The notes: generated by a model from the sequence alone, not told the origin. Positions 23,281-31,729 are shown, counted from the stretch's first letter. The stretch is DNA of 64,000 nt from DASQBT01 sp049578545 (GCA_049578545.1 JBAUMF010000043.1:1-64000), one strand, 5' to 3'. Numbers and translations: made by a program.

Positions 23281-25315
23281 GCACAGCGGTGCCGAACCCC
23301 TGGGCCCGCATCACGCGGCTCATGATTCAGGACATTCCAGCCATACCCACCATGCGCATATGGTGGCCGATTTCCGCCGCCGCTTCTGGATTTCCCTTGT
23401 TCTGACCCTTCCCATCCTGGCCATCTCGCCGGGTTTCTGGGGGCTGCTCGGACTGGGTCCACCCCTCACCTTCCCCGGCGACCGCTACGCTGCGTTCGCC
23501 GTGGCCAGCGCCGTCTACTTCTACGGCGGCTGGCCGTTCCTCAAGGGCTTCGCGGACGAACTGGGCAAGCGCCGGCCCGGCATGATGGTGCTGATCGCAG
23601 TGGCCATTTCCACCGCCTACCTCTATTCCTCGGCCGTCACCTTCGGCCTTACCGGGATGAGTTTCTACTGGGAGCTGGCCACCCTGATCGACATCATGCT
23701 CCTCGGCCACTGGATCGAGATGAAGTCGGTCATGGGCGCCTCCGGTGCGCTGGAGGCCCTGGTGCGGCTGCTGCCCGCCGAGGCGCATCGCTTTCTGCCC
23801 GATGGCGCAACCGAGGACATTGCGGTGAGCGAACTGAAGGCCGGCGACCGGGTGCTGGTGAAACCCGGCGAGCGGGTGCCAACGGACGGCGTGATCATGT
23901 CCGGCCAGACCAGCCTGGACGAGTCCATGCTCACCGGCGAATCCAAGCCCGTGGAAAAAGGTGAGGGCGCGGAAGTGATCGGCGGCTCGGTCAACGGCGA
24001 GGGCGCCGTCACCCTTGAGATACGCAAGACTGGTGGCGAGACTTATCTCGCGCAGGTAATGGACATGGTGCGCCGCGCCCAGGAATCGCGCTCACGCAGC
24101 CAGGACCTGGCCAACCGGGCAGCCGTGTGGCTGACCGCCATCGCCCTGGGTGGTGGCGCCATCACCTTCGCAGTCTGGCTCGGCCTCGGGCACGGTCTGG
24201 AGTTCGCCATCGAACGGGCGGTGACGGTGATGGTCATCGCCTGTCCGCACGCCCTGGGGCTCGCCGTGCCACTGGTGGTGGCGGTCAGCACCAGCCTGTC
24301 AGCCAGCCACGGCCTGCTCATACGCGATCGTGCTGCGTTCGAGCGGGCGAGAAACCTGCAGGCCGTGGTATTCGACAAGACCGGGACGCTGACCGAAGGG
24401 CGTTTCGGGATCAGCGATGTCGTTACCCTCAGCGAACTGGACGAGACCGCATGCCTGCGGCTGGCGGCGGCCCTGGAGAGCCAGTCCGAGCACCCGATCG
24501 CCAAGGGCATCGTTCGCGCCGCCGGGGAACGCGGCATTACACTGCCAGCCGCTTCAGGCTTTCGCAACCTTACCGGCCGGGGCGCTGAGGCGAAGGTGGA
24601 AGGACACGACATCAAGGTGGTGAGCCCCGGATACCTGGGTGCCGAGGGCTTGCCGATGGATGACGCACGCCTGCAGCCAATCGCGGAGCAGGGCAAGACC
24701 CTGGTGTTTCTGCTGGTCGACGGCAAGGCCGCCGCCGCCATCGCGCTGGCCGACGTGGTGCGTCCCGAATCGCGCGAGGCAGTTGATGCCCTCAAACGCA
24801 TGGGTATCCAATGCATGATGCTGACCGGGGACTCGCGCGCAGTGGCCAGCACCGTGGCTAAGGAACTGGGCATGGATGACTTCTTCGCCGAAGTGCTGCC
24901 GCAGCAAAAGGCAGAGAAGATCAAGGAGGTACAGTCGCGTGGGCTGACCGTGGCCATGGTAGGCGACGGCGTCAACGACGCGCCCGCATTAGCCCAATCC
25001 GATCTGGGGCTGGCCATTGGCGCTGGCACCGATGTTGCGATCGAATCGGCCGACATCGTGCTGGTGCGCAGCGACCCACGCGACGTGGCGGCCATCCTGG
25101 GCCTGGCCCGCGCTACCTACGGCAAGATGGTGCGGAACCTGCTCTGGGCCACCGGCTACAACGCTTTCGCCATACCGCTGGCTGCCGGGGTGGCGGCTGC
25201 CTGGGGACTGCTGCTGACCCCTGCTGCGGGCGCTGTCCTCATGTCATTGAGCACGGTGATCGTGGCGATCAATGCCAGGCTGCTTGGCCGCAACACCCCT
25301 GCGGCCGACGGTTAG
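23252..25315 (+). CDS. copB: CPH-type copper-exporting P1B ATPase (CopB-like)
   Basis: 687 residues. In place of HMA domains the N-terminus is histidine-rich (MHEHSGAEPLGPHH, HSSHTHHAH). Eight membrane helices can be inferred. The ion-path motif is CPH (C331, in VIACPHALGLAVP), which defines the CopB subgroup of P1B ATPases rather than CPC-type CopA. Other hallmarks are TGES (MLTGESKPV), the phosphorylated D375 in VFDKTGTLTEG, the HP locus (SEHPIAKGI) and GDGVNDAPAL. It should pump Cu(I) or Ag(I) out of the cytoplasm using ATP. The ribosome site AGGAGG precedes the ATG. It closes the operon under the shared cop-box. Confidence 0.94.
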   Translation: MNTHTSHMHEHSGAEPLGPHHAAHDSGHSSHTHHAHMVADFRRRFWISLVLTLPILAISPGFWGLLGLGPPLTFPGDRYAAFAVASAVYFYGGWPFLKGFADELGKRRPGMMVLIAVAISTAYLYSSAVTFGLTGMSFYWELATLIDIMLLGHWIEMKSVMGASGALEALVRLLPAEAHRFLPDGATEDIAVSELKAGDRVLVKPGERVPTDGVIMSGQTSLDESMLTGESKPVEKGEGAEVIGGSVNGEGAVTLEIRKTGGETYLAQVMDMVRRAQESRSRSQDLANRAAVWLTAIALGGGAITFAVWLGLGHGLEFAIERAVTVMVIACPHALGLAVPLVVAVSTSLSASHGLLIRDRAAFERARNLQAVVFDKTGTLTEGRFGISDVVTLSELDETACLRLAAALESQSEHPIAKGIVRAAGERGITLPAASGFRNLTGRGAEAKVEGHDIKVVSPGYLGAEGLPMDDARLQPIAEQGKTLVFLLVDGKAAAAIALADVVRPESREAVDALKRMGIQCMMLTGDSRAVASTVAKELGMDDFFAEVLPQQKAEKIKEVQSRGLTVAMVGDGVNDAPALAQSDLGLAIGAGTDVAIESADIVLVRSDPRDVAAILGLARATYGKMVRNLLWATGYNAFAIPLAAGVAAAWGLLLTPAAGAVLMSLSTVIVAINARLLGRNTPAADG

Positions 25316-25635
25316 GAGGCCAGCATGAATGGGAACGTTGTCGATTCGTATGCGGAAGGCAAGTTGAAGCGCCCCAGAATCAACTCGGGTACGAAGGTAT
25401 CCGCTGTGCCTTTTGCTCGAAGCAGTGCCGCAGGCGGTTCCAGGCCAACCCGCACCTTTACGCTGGCGTTCCGGACCATGGGGTGCCCAAAGAAACAGGG
25501 CATGGTGGCGACGAGATGGTGTCGCGTCCGTAGCGAAGTAGCGTTGCCTCCCCGTGAGACCGAATTGCTGTCGCACGAACTGCCATCGATGATGATGAGC
25601 CGATTGCCTTGACACATTCTAATTATCGTTAGAAT
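25316..25635. other. Gap between copB and arsR-rhodanese gene
   Basis: 320 bp. A 95-codon plus-strand frame at 25325 has a weak ribosome site (GGAGG) but a product (MNGNVVDSYAEGKLKRP...) that I do not recognise, so it may be chance or a relic. The right end contains the promoter/operator for the next operon. Confidence 0.4.
25609..25635 (+). promoter_or_regulatory. ArsR-type operator overlapping promoter
   Basis: A perfect 7-bp inverted repeat ATTCTAA-N6-TTAGAAT (25616-25622 and 25629-25635) lies directly before the ArsR gene, with a consensus TTGACA at 25609-25614. The right arm doubles as a -10 element (TAGAAT). Transcription would then begin near 25642, leaving almost no leader. ArsR/SmtB repressors bind this kind of AT-rich dyad, so autorepression is likely. 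Confidence 0.7.
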
Positions 25636-26310
25636 ATGCGGCATATGAAGAAACGCGACCTCAAAGATCTCCTGTACGAGCAGGTCGCCCGCATCGGCAA
25701 GGCGATATCCAGCCCAAAACGCCTGGAGTTGCTGGAAATCCTTGCCCAGGGCGAGAAGACGGTCGAACTGCTGGCCCAGGAGGCCAGCATCGATATCAAA
25801 CTGGCCAGCGCCCATTTGAAAGTGCTCAAGGAAGCCCGGCTGGTGGAAGCGAAGCGTGATGGCCGCTTCATCGCCTATCGTGTGTCGGGGGAGGATGTCA
25901 GCGCCCTGTGGGTCAACCTGCGAACAGTGGCCGAGGAACACCTGGTGGAGTTGAGGGTTGCCTTGGACCGGCTGTTTGCCTCCGCGGAGAAACTCGATGC
26001 CGAGACCCGGCTGGGCCTGCTGGAAAGAGCCCGGCGCGGCGACGTGGTCGTCATCGACGTAAGGCCCGCTGATGAATACGAGACAGGTCATCTGCCGTTT
26101 GCTCGCTCGCTGCCGCTGTCCGAACTCAAGCAGCGCCTGGCCGAATTGCCGGCTGACAAGGATATCGTGGCGTATTGCCGCGGCCCCTTCTGCATGATGT
26201 CCGCCGAAGCCGTGGCCTTACTGAAAAAGAACGGCTACCGCGCACAGAAGATTGCCGACGGCCTGCCGGAGTGGCTGGCAGCTGGCCTGCCGGTCGAGCA
26301 TTCAAGCTGA
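25636..26310 (+). CDS. ArsR-family regulator fused to a rhodanese domain
   Basis: 224 residues from 25636; an in-frame ATG at 25645 (MKKRDLKDLLYEQ) fits the promoter position better and would be almost leaderless. The first about 105 residues are a winged helix of the ArsR/SmtB type (ISSPKRLELLEILAQGEKTVELLAQEASIDIKLASAHLKVLKEARLV). Residues about 125-220 are a rhodanese domain (VVVIDVRPADEYETGHLPFARSLP) with active-site C181 in YCRGPFC. The HTH part has no cysteine, so the classic metal site is missing. The cysteines of the rhodanese part are the only candidates for sensing. It probably represses its own seven-gene operon and responds to reactive sulfur or metalloid. Confidence 0.9.
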   Translation: MRHMKKRDLKDLLYEQVARIGKAISSPKRLELLEILAQGEKTVELLAQEASIDIKLASAHLKVLKEARLVEAKRDGRFIAYRVSGEDVSALWVNLRTVAEEHLVELRVALDRLFASAEKLDAETRLGLLERARRGDVVVIDVRPADEYETGHLPFARSLPLSELKQRLAELPADKDIVAYCRGPFCMMSAEAVALLKKNGYRAQKIADGLPEWLAAGLPVEHSS

Positions 26311-26354
26311 TGCTGCGCATGCCAGGTTCTTGATTCCAACTCGAGGAGACTACG

Positions 26355-27089
26355 ATGTTCTTCCGTCAACTGTTGGCCAGGGATGCCACGCTTTCCTACT
26401 TCTTCGGCTGTGGGTCATGCCACGTTGGGGTCGCCGTGGATCCGGTGCTGGGCGACGAGGACTGGTTCATCAATGAAGCCGCCAAACAGGACGTGAAGAT
26501 CTCCCATGTCATCGACACCCACGTCCATGCTGACCACTACTCCGGCGGCCGGGCGCTGGCGGCAAGGACGGGCGCAGTCTACTGTCTGCACGAGTCGAAT
26601 ATCGGCCGCGTGAAGTATCCTTTCGAGCCGCTGAAGGATGGCCAGCGCATTGATGTGGGCAACGTCTTCATCGATGTGCTCCACACTCCCGGCCATACAC
26701 CGGATTCGATATGCCTGTTGGTGGCAGACAAGCGACGTGCTGAAGCGCCGTGGTTCGCGCTCACCGGCGACACCCTGTTCGTCGGCAGTGCCGGCCGACC
26801 CGACCTGGCCGGCAAGGAAACAGAAATGGCCGGCATGATTTACGACACGCTGCACCAGCGTCTGATGAACCTGCCGCCCGAAGTCGAGCTTTATCCCGGC
26901 CACACCTCTGGCAGCGTTTGCGGCGCAGGCATCTCGGGCAAACCCGTCTCGACGATTGGTTTCGAGAAACGCTGGAATCCCATGCTGGCACTCGATCGCA
27001 CTGCGTTTATCGAGGCGCTGACGAAGGAAATCCCGCCGCGTCCGGCGGAGATGGACCGCATGGTTCAAGCGAATCTGGGTATGACCTGA
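26355..27089 (+). CDS. Metallo-beta-lactamase-fold hydrolase, persulfide dioxygenase-like
   Basis: 244 residues. The metal motif THVHADH is at 55-61 (H56, H58, D60, H61), a further His is at about 114 (HTPGHTPDS) and the bridging Asp at about 139 (LTGDTLFVGSAGRPDLAG). The phrase GDTLFVG..GRPDL and the HxHxDH site match the ETHE1/Blh persulfide dioxygenase group, where a single iron oxidises glutathione persulfide to sulfite. A pair of cysteines (FGCGSCHVG) near the N-terminus is unusual in ETHE1 proper. It starts 44 bp after the ArsR-rhodanese gene. The link to rhodaneses supports persulfide chemistry; glyoxalase II-like activity is the alternative. Confidence 0.88.
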   Translation: MFFRQLLARDATLSYFFGCGSCHVGVAVDPVLGDEDWFINEAAKQDVKISHVIDTHVHADHYSGGRALAARTGAVYCLHESNIGRVKYPFEPLKDGQRIDVGNVFIDVLHTPGHTPDSICLLVADKRRAEAPWFALTGDTLFVGSAGRPDLAGKETEMAGMIYDTLHQRLMNLPPEVELYPGHTSGSVCGAGISGKPVSTIGFEKRWNPMLALDRTAFIEALTKEIPPRPAEMDRMVQANLGMT

Positions 27090-27091
27090 AC

Positions 27092-27442
27092 ATGCTCCAT
27101 TACGTCGTCCGGGTGCTGATTACCGCACTGATTATTGTTGCTGTTTCAGAGTTGGCCAAGCGCCAGTCAGGTTTCGCAGCACTTGTGGCTTCGCTTCCGC
27201 TGACCTCGCTCCTTGCATTTGTCTGGATGCGGATAGACGGTGCGTCCGATACCGCCATCGCCGGGTTATCGGGGCAAATCTTTTGGCTGGTGATCCCCTC
27301 CCTGCTGCTTTTCGCCATGCTCTCGCTGCTGCTCCGGCAGGGCATTGGTTTCTGGCCTGGCCTGGCTGTTTCTGGGGGGCTGACGGGAGTGGCATATCTG
27401 GCGCTATTGCCCTTCATGAGGAAAATGGGCGTTGCGCTCTGA
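27092..27442 (+). CDS. DUF3147 family membrane protein
   Basis: 116 residues from the ATG at 27092, two bases after the preceding stop. It is almost entirely hydrophobic, with four predicted helices (VVRVLITALIIVAVSELAKR, GFAALVASLPLTSLLAFVWMR, QIFWLVIPSLLLFAMLSLLL, GFWPGLAVSGGLTGVAYLALLPFM). The pattern SELAKR....AALVASLPLTSLLA.VW is that of DUF3147, small inner-membrane proteins with unknown function. Tight spacing on both sides places it in the ArsR-rhodanese operon. Confidence 0.85.
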   Translation: MLHYVVRVLITALIIVAVSELAKRQSGFAALVASLPLTSLLAFVWMRIDGASDTAIAGLSGQIFWLVIPSLLLFAMLSLLLRQGIGFWPGLAVSGGLTGVAYLALLPFMRKMGVAL

Positions 27443-27443
27443 T

Positions 27444-28085
27444 ATGGCAAGCTGCTGCAACGACAAATCCTGCGCCATCGAGCAGCTGCACCTGCGGCAG
27501 GGCGCCACCCTCAAGACAGTGCTGATCCTCAACGCCGTGATGTTCGTGGTGGAACTCATCGCTGGCCTGCGGGCGGGCTCTGTCTCACTGCTGGCGGACT
27601 CTCTGGACATGTTGGGCGATGCCCTGGTCTATGGCTTCAGTCTCTGGGTGATTGGCCGTGGGCTGCTGTGGAAGGCTCGGGCCGCAACCGCCAAGGCCGG
27701 AGTGATGGCGGGTTTCGGCCTGTTCGTTCTGGCCGAACTCATCTATAAATTGCTGCTTCCCCAGTCGCCCGGTTTCGAAACCATGGGCGCAATTGGTGGA
27801 CTGGCGCTCGCAGTCAATTCCCTCTGTTTTGGCCTGCTGTGGCGGCACCGTGCCGAGGACATCAACATGCGCTCCGTCTGGCTGTGCTCGCGCAACGATC
27901 TGTTCGCCAATTTCGCTGTCCTGCTCGCCGCGCTGGCGGTCTGGCAGACCGCGTCGCCGTGGCCCGACCTCGTCGTGGGCGCCTTCATTTGTGGGCTGTT
28001 CCTGCATTCGGCTTGGGCTGTCGCCACCGAGGCCCGTCGAGAACTCCGTGCCGCCCATCATATGCTCCCCATCATGTCGCCATGA
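27444..28085 (+). CDS. Cation diffusion facilitator-like transporter
   Basis: 213 residues from the ATG at 27444 (one base after the DUF3147 stop); a frame start at 27432 lies within the previous gene. The N-terminus has three cysteines (MASCCNDKSC). The segment NAVMFVVELIAGLRAGSVSLLADSLDMLGDALVYGFSLWV is the second-helix motif of the CDF family, with LADSLDMLGD carrying the metal-site aspartates. Six helices are apparent. The second half of the transport site is unusual, with SRNDLFANFAVL in place of H..D. The usual cytoplasmic C-terminal domain is missing. It probably exports a divalent cation or metalloid-thiol species, and the substrate cannot be read from sequence. It overlaps the MFS gene by four bases. 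Confidence 0.82.
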   Translation: MASCCNDKSCAIEQLHLRQGATLKTVLILNAVMFVVELIAGLRAGSVSLLADSLDMLGDALVYGFSLWVIGRGLLWKARAATAKAGVMAGFGLFVLAELIYKLLLPQSPGFETMGAIGGLALAVNSLCFGLLWRHRAEDINMRSVWLCSRNDLFANFAVLLAALAVWQTASPWPDLVVGAFICGLFLHSAWAVATEARRELRAAHHMLPIMSP

Positions 28086-29383
28086 CGTCCACGCATTTCT
28101 CCGACTATCGCTACGGCATCCGCATCAATCTTGCCCAGTTCTCGCATCAACTGGTGCAGGTGTTTTTCGTCGGCCTGACCATAGGCATGTTCCGCACAGT
28201 GGTGCCGGCGCTCGCCGAATCCGAGTTCGGCGTAGCCAAGAACTCGTTCATGATGCTGACGGCCTTCGTCACCGCCTTCGGTTTCGTCAAGGGCACGCTC
28301 AACTTCGTAGCAGGCCGACTGTCCGAGCGCATTGGCCGAAAAAGAGTATTGTTTCTCGGCTGGCTGGCTGCGGTGCCGATTCCCTTCATGATCCTGTATG
28401 CGCCCTCGTGGAACTGGATCGTCGCAGCGACGGTACTGCTTGGGGTGAACCAGGGACTCACATGGTCGATGACGCAGACATCCAAGCTCGACCTTACCAC
28501 TGCCGAACAGCGCGGCCTCACCATCGGACTGAACGAATTTTCCGGGTATTTCGGTGTTGCAGTGGCGGGCATTATCACCGGCTATTTGGCTGCCGCCTTG
28601 GGACCACGCCAGGGACTGATGCTCTTCGGCTTGGTGGTGGTGGGTGCAGCGGGCCTTTTGACCCTGCTATGGGTGAAGGACACGCTGCCCTGGGCTCACG
28701 CCGAGGGCAAAAAGCACGCCGCGGGTTTGATGACAGGACCGAAACCGCGCTATCCGACCAATATTTCCGCCACGCCCACAACCTGGGAGGTATTCACCCT
28801 CATGTCCTGGCGTGACGCGCGCATGGCATCAGTCAGCCAGGCGGGGCTGGTGGAAAAATTTGTCGATGCATTGGTGTGGGTGTTCTTCCCTGTCTATCTT
28901 TATCAGCATGGCTTAAGCCTTGCCGGTATCGGCTGGGTGGTAGGAGTATATGGCTTCGTCTGGGGCATCTCGCAGTTCTTCACCGGCCACCTGTCCGACC
29001 GCATTGGTCGTAAGCGTCCCATCGTCGGGGGCATGTGGCTGTGCGGCACGGGCGTTGCGCTCGTGCTGCTGGGCCAAGGCAAATTATGGTGGTCATTCGC
29101 TGCCGCGGTGATGGGCTTCGGCATGGCACTGCTCTATCCCACGTTGTCCGCCGCCGTCTCAGATATTGCCCATCCAAACTGGCGTGGTTCGGCCATCGGC
29201 ATCTACCGCTTCTGGCGTGACCTTGGGTACGGCATTGGTGCGCTGCTGCTGGGCGCAGTGGCGGCAATGTTCGGCGGCATCGAGGCGGGGTTCTGGTTCA
29301 CTGCCGCCACGATGTTTGCTTCTGGCGCTCTTGTCTGGCTGGCCTGCGATGAGACTCACCCACGCCTTAATCCAGCCGTTTGA
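28082..29383 (+). CDS. Major facilitator superfamily transporter
   Basis: 433 residues from the ATG at 28082, overlapping the previous stop (ATGA). Twelve helices are apparent, with the MFS loop motif after helix 2 (GRLSERIGRKRVLF) and its repeat in the second half (GHLSDRIGRKRPIV). A central cytoplasmic loop is rich in charge (WAHAEGKKHAAG). It resembles proton-coupled drug/organic-ion exporters, and the substrate is unknown. Location between a CDF-like carrier and a periplasmic rhodanese suggests it moves a sulfur- or metalloid-containing compound. It is part of the ArsR-rhodanese operon. Confidence 0.88.
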   Translation: MTSTHFSDYRYGIRINLAQFSHQLVQVFFVGLTIGMFRTVVPALAESEFGVAKNSFMMLTAFVTAFGFVKGTLNFVAGRLSERIGRKRVLFLGWLAAVPIPFMILYAPSWNWIVAATVLLGVNQGLTWSMTQTSKLDLTTAEQRGLTIGLNEFSGYFGVAVAGIITGYLAAALGPRQGLMLFGLVVVGAAGLLTLLWVKDTLPWAHAEGKKHAAGLMTGPKPRYPTNISATPTTWEVFTLMSWRDARMASVSQAGLVEKFVDALVWVFFPVYLYQHGLSLAGIGWVVGVYGFVWGISQFFTGHLSDRIGRKRPIVGGMWLCGTGVALVLLGQGKLWWSFAAAVMGFGMALLYPTLSAAVSDIAHPNWRGSAIGIYRFWRDLGYGIGALLLGAVAAMFGGIEAGFWFTAATMFASGALVWLACDETHPRLNPAV

Positions 29384-29403
29384 TCTTCTCAACAAGGACC
29401 CCC

Positions 29404-29859
29404 GTGAACAAGACCGTGATTGCGCTGTTGGCCAGCCTCACTCTGATGTCCACTCCGGCCTGGCCGGAAGAAAACCCCGCTGTGGTTGATGCGCTTTCTG
29501 CATACATGGATTTCACCGAATACAGCAGCAGCCTGATCTGGCCGGAGCAGATTCCAAAAGAGGACTGGAAGAACGTGTTTATCGTCGATGCCCGCGACGC
29601 TGACCAATATTCGAAGGAGCATATCCCGGGCGCGGTCAACATTGAGTGGCGGCAGGCGGTGGCGCGGCGCAGCGAGCTGCCGAAAGATCGCATGGTGGTG
29701 ATGTATTGCAATTCAGGGAGCCTCTCTGCCCAGGCCGTATTCGCCCTGCGTCTGCTGGGATATGACAACGTGAAAGTGCTGCAGGACGGGTTCGAGGGCT
29801 GGAAAGCCAAGGGCGGCTTCGATGCCAATGCCCGTGCCAGCAAGCCAACCGGTCACTAA
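29404..29859 (+). CDS. Periplasmic single-domain rhodanese
   Basis: 151 residues from the GTG at 29404, which is preceded by AAGGA; a TTG further upstream is less likely. The signal peptide is MNKTVIALLASLTLMSTPAWPEE. The rhodanese domain has VFIVDARDADQYSKEHIPGAVNIEW and the active-site loop YCNSGSLSAQA with catalytic C102. Such proteins move sulfane sulfur between thiols, here in the periplasm. Together with the ArsR-rhodanese regulator and the persulfide dioxygenase-like enzyme it makes two rhodanese domains and one persulfide enzyme in one operon. It starts 20 bp after the MFS gene. Confidence 0.9.
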   Translation: MNKTVIALLASLTLMSTPAWPEENPAVVDALSAYMDFTEYSSSLIWPEQIPKEDWKNVFIVDARDADQYSKEHIPGAVNIEWRQAVARRSELPKDRMVVMYCNSGSLSAQAVFALRLLGYDNVKVLQDGFEGWKAKGGFDANARASKPTGH

Positions 29860-29883
29860 GGCGTTATCCCCCCAACTTCTGCA

Positions 29884-30525
29884 ATGCAGCCTGCCGCCTA
29901 CGACGCCTGGTACGACACCCCACGCGGGCGCTGGATCGGCGAAACCGAGTTCCGTCTCGCAGCACGCCTTCTTGCAGCCTGTCCTGGGGAAAGCCTGCTT
30001 GATGTAGGCTGTGGCACCGGCTGGTTCACCCGTCGTTTCGCGCAGGATGGCCTGCACGTCACAGGCCTTGATGCCAACCCCGAGTGGCTGGACTACGCCC
30101 GTACCCACAGCGACCCTGCCATCCGCTGGCTGGAGGGTGACGCGCAGGCGCTGCCGCTCGCTGATTCGAGCTTTGATCATGTGCTGTCCATCGCCGCGCT
30201 CTGCTTTGTGGCGGACGAACAAAAAGCCGTGGCTGAAATCGTGCGGGTCGCCCGCCGCAACTTTGCCATCGGCTGGCTGAACCGTTCCAGTCTTCTCTAC
30301 CGGGACAAGGGCAGGCAGGGCGGCAGCGGCGCCTACCGTGGCGCGCGCTGGCACACCGCTCATGAAGTGCTTGCCATGTTTTCCGGCTTGCCTGCACGAA
30401 ATCTGAAGCTGCGCTCGGCCATTTTTCTGCCTTCCGCAACGCGCTGGGCAGTATTGCTTGAGCAAAACTTGTCCAGTGCCCTGCATTGGGGAGGCTTGCT
30501 CTTGCTGCATGGGGAGAAGGCTTGA
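29884..30525 (+). CDS. Class I SAM-dependent methyltransferase
   Basis: 213 residues. The SAM-binding motif I is SLLDVGCGTGWFTRRFA, followed by motif II (VTGLDANPEWL) and WLEGDAQALPLADSSFDHVLSI. This is the methyltransferase-11 type, similar to UbiE-like and small-molecule methyltransferases. The C-terminal half (ARRNFAIGWLNRSSLLY) is typical of a group found with sulfur and arsenic genes. It is the last gene of the operon, 24 bp after the rhodanese. A metalloid- or thiol-methylating function is possible from context, but there are no diagnostic cysteines for ArsM. The substrate is unknown. Confidence 0.85.
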   Translation: MQPAAYDAWYDTPRGRWIGETEFRLAARLLAACPGESLLDVGCGTGWFTRRFAQDGLHVTGLDANPEWLDYARTHSDPAIRWLEGDAQALPLADSSFDHVLSIAALCFVADEQKAVAEIVRVARRNFAIGWLNRSSLLYRDKGRQGGSGAYRGARWHTAHEVLAMFSGLPARNLKLRSAIFLPSATRWAVLLEQNLSSALHWGGLLLLHGEKA

Positions 30526-30840
30526 TTAGGAATGAAGCGCAGGAAGGTAGCCGGCACACTTTTGTCGCCGCAAATTTTTGCGGGTCTTCGGCATAAGTGT
30601 GGGTAAGAATGGTCATTGATAGCCCCACATTGCGAGTCTGGACGCAGGCCCCAAAGGGCTGAGGATTCATCGGAAACGGGCAGGATTTGCCGATGTCTAC
30701 GTTACCCAGTTTCAACGTCTTGTTGACGCATACCGGATTGCCGGTTTCCATCCGCGTGATGAGGTTCGCGGTGTCTTAGGCGACTCGATCTCCTTGCTGA
30801 AAACCCGTTCTACGCAGAGCGATGCTGCGATTGACCGGGC
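30526..30840. other. Relic DNA upstream of the ISL3 remnant
   Basis: No intact gene. An open plus-strand stretch around 30680-30850 reads VYVTQFQRLVDAYRIAGFHPRDEVRGVLGDSISLL but has no start and is interrupted, so it looks like a fragment of an older gene that I cannot name. It merges into the IS remnant. Confidence 0.35.
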
Positions 30841-31300
30841 GAGAAGAAGGCACGCGGCATTCGGCTGGCAGTCTTGGACATGTGGAAGCCGTTTCGCAAT
30901 GTCATTGCTCGGCGGGCGCCGCAGGCAGTCGTTCTCGTCGACAAGTTTCATGCGATGCGCCATCTGAACGACCCCCTGGACAAGGTCAGAAAGAGCAAAT
31001 ATGGCCGTCCACCAGGAGAAGGCAGGCGTTGCGTCAAGGGTCCAAGAATCCGTTGTGCGGACCAACTACGGCAACCTATTTGACAAGTGAAAGGCCAGCC
31101 TGAAGTGGCAGCGCGTTATGCCTTACGGGAAGTTCGCCGAGATGATCCAGCGTCATCGGGATAGGATCGCCACCCATTGCCAACCGGGAAACAAGGGCTC
31201 GGCGCCTGCGTGAGGACTCAACAAGAAGATTCGCGTCGTCCAGCCACGGGCGCATGGCGTGCGCGATAAGCGAAACGAAGTAAGGACAGGCCCTGAATAG
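30841..31300 (+). pseudogene. ISL3-family transposase remnant
   Basis: The first frame gives EKKARGIRLAVLDMWKPFRNVIARRAPQ, then VVLVDKFHAMRHLNDPLDKVRKSKYGR, which is the DDE core of ISL3-family transposases. After stops and frame changes the C-terminal pieces KFAEMIQRHRDRI and GLNKKIRVVQPRAHGVRD follow in order. The N-terminal zinc-finger and HTH parts are missing. No clear terminal repeats remain. It is a dead element marking the boundary between the rhodanese operon and the Met-rich gene at 31730. Confidence 0.8.
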
Positions 31301-31729
31301 ACAGAGCTTTCGATAAGATCCCCAAGCCTGCCAGATGACAGAAATGTCATTTTCTGGACCGCCTGCCGTAGGCATTGGAAATTCACACTCAAAGCTGCGC
31401 GGAAAAGGCAACCCGCTTGCTACGCGCTACATAATTCAGGTGGCTTCAAAACGAAATCGGCCATCGCACTCGACCTGATTGAATTCTCCGTCCCTGTCAT
31501 GCGTGCAGTGGCAGGCCCTCCAGGGCCATGCTGTGTTGCATCAACAATCCTGCAAAGCAGAACCAGGATAAGGCCGGGGACTCTTCGCAGATTAGTGCCA
31601 ATCCGATTCAGGGCACACTTATCATTGTTGATCCGGAACCAACCACCCGTGAAATGTACTAATGTTGTTTGAACGTGCAGGTGTATCCTGCTAACCCCAC
31701 CTCGATAAACAATCCTTTAGGAGAGACCC
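31301..31729. other. Upstream region of the Met-rich protein gene
   Basis: About 430 bp with no supported gene. It contains the cop-box at 31335-31350. The last 60 bases include AGGAGAG, the ribosome site for the gene at 31730. Confidence 0.5.
31335..31350. promoter_or_regulatory. Cop-box dyad upstream of Met-rich protein
   Basis: ATGACAGAAATGTCAT is identical to the 16-base dyad in the copR/22365 promoter, though 9 kb away. At +7 it has GACCGC (4 of 6 with GTCAGC). The next plus-strand gene starts about 380 bp downstream, so the leader would be long or another promoter lies between. Confidence 0.65.

Noticed and set aside
25325..25612. 95-codon frame after copB
   Set aside because: A plausible ribosome site but no recognisable product and odd composition; left as unannotated gap.
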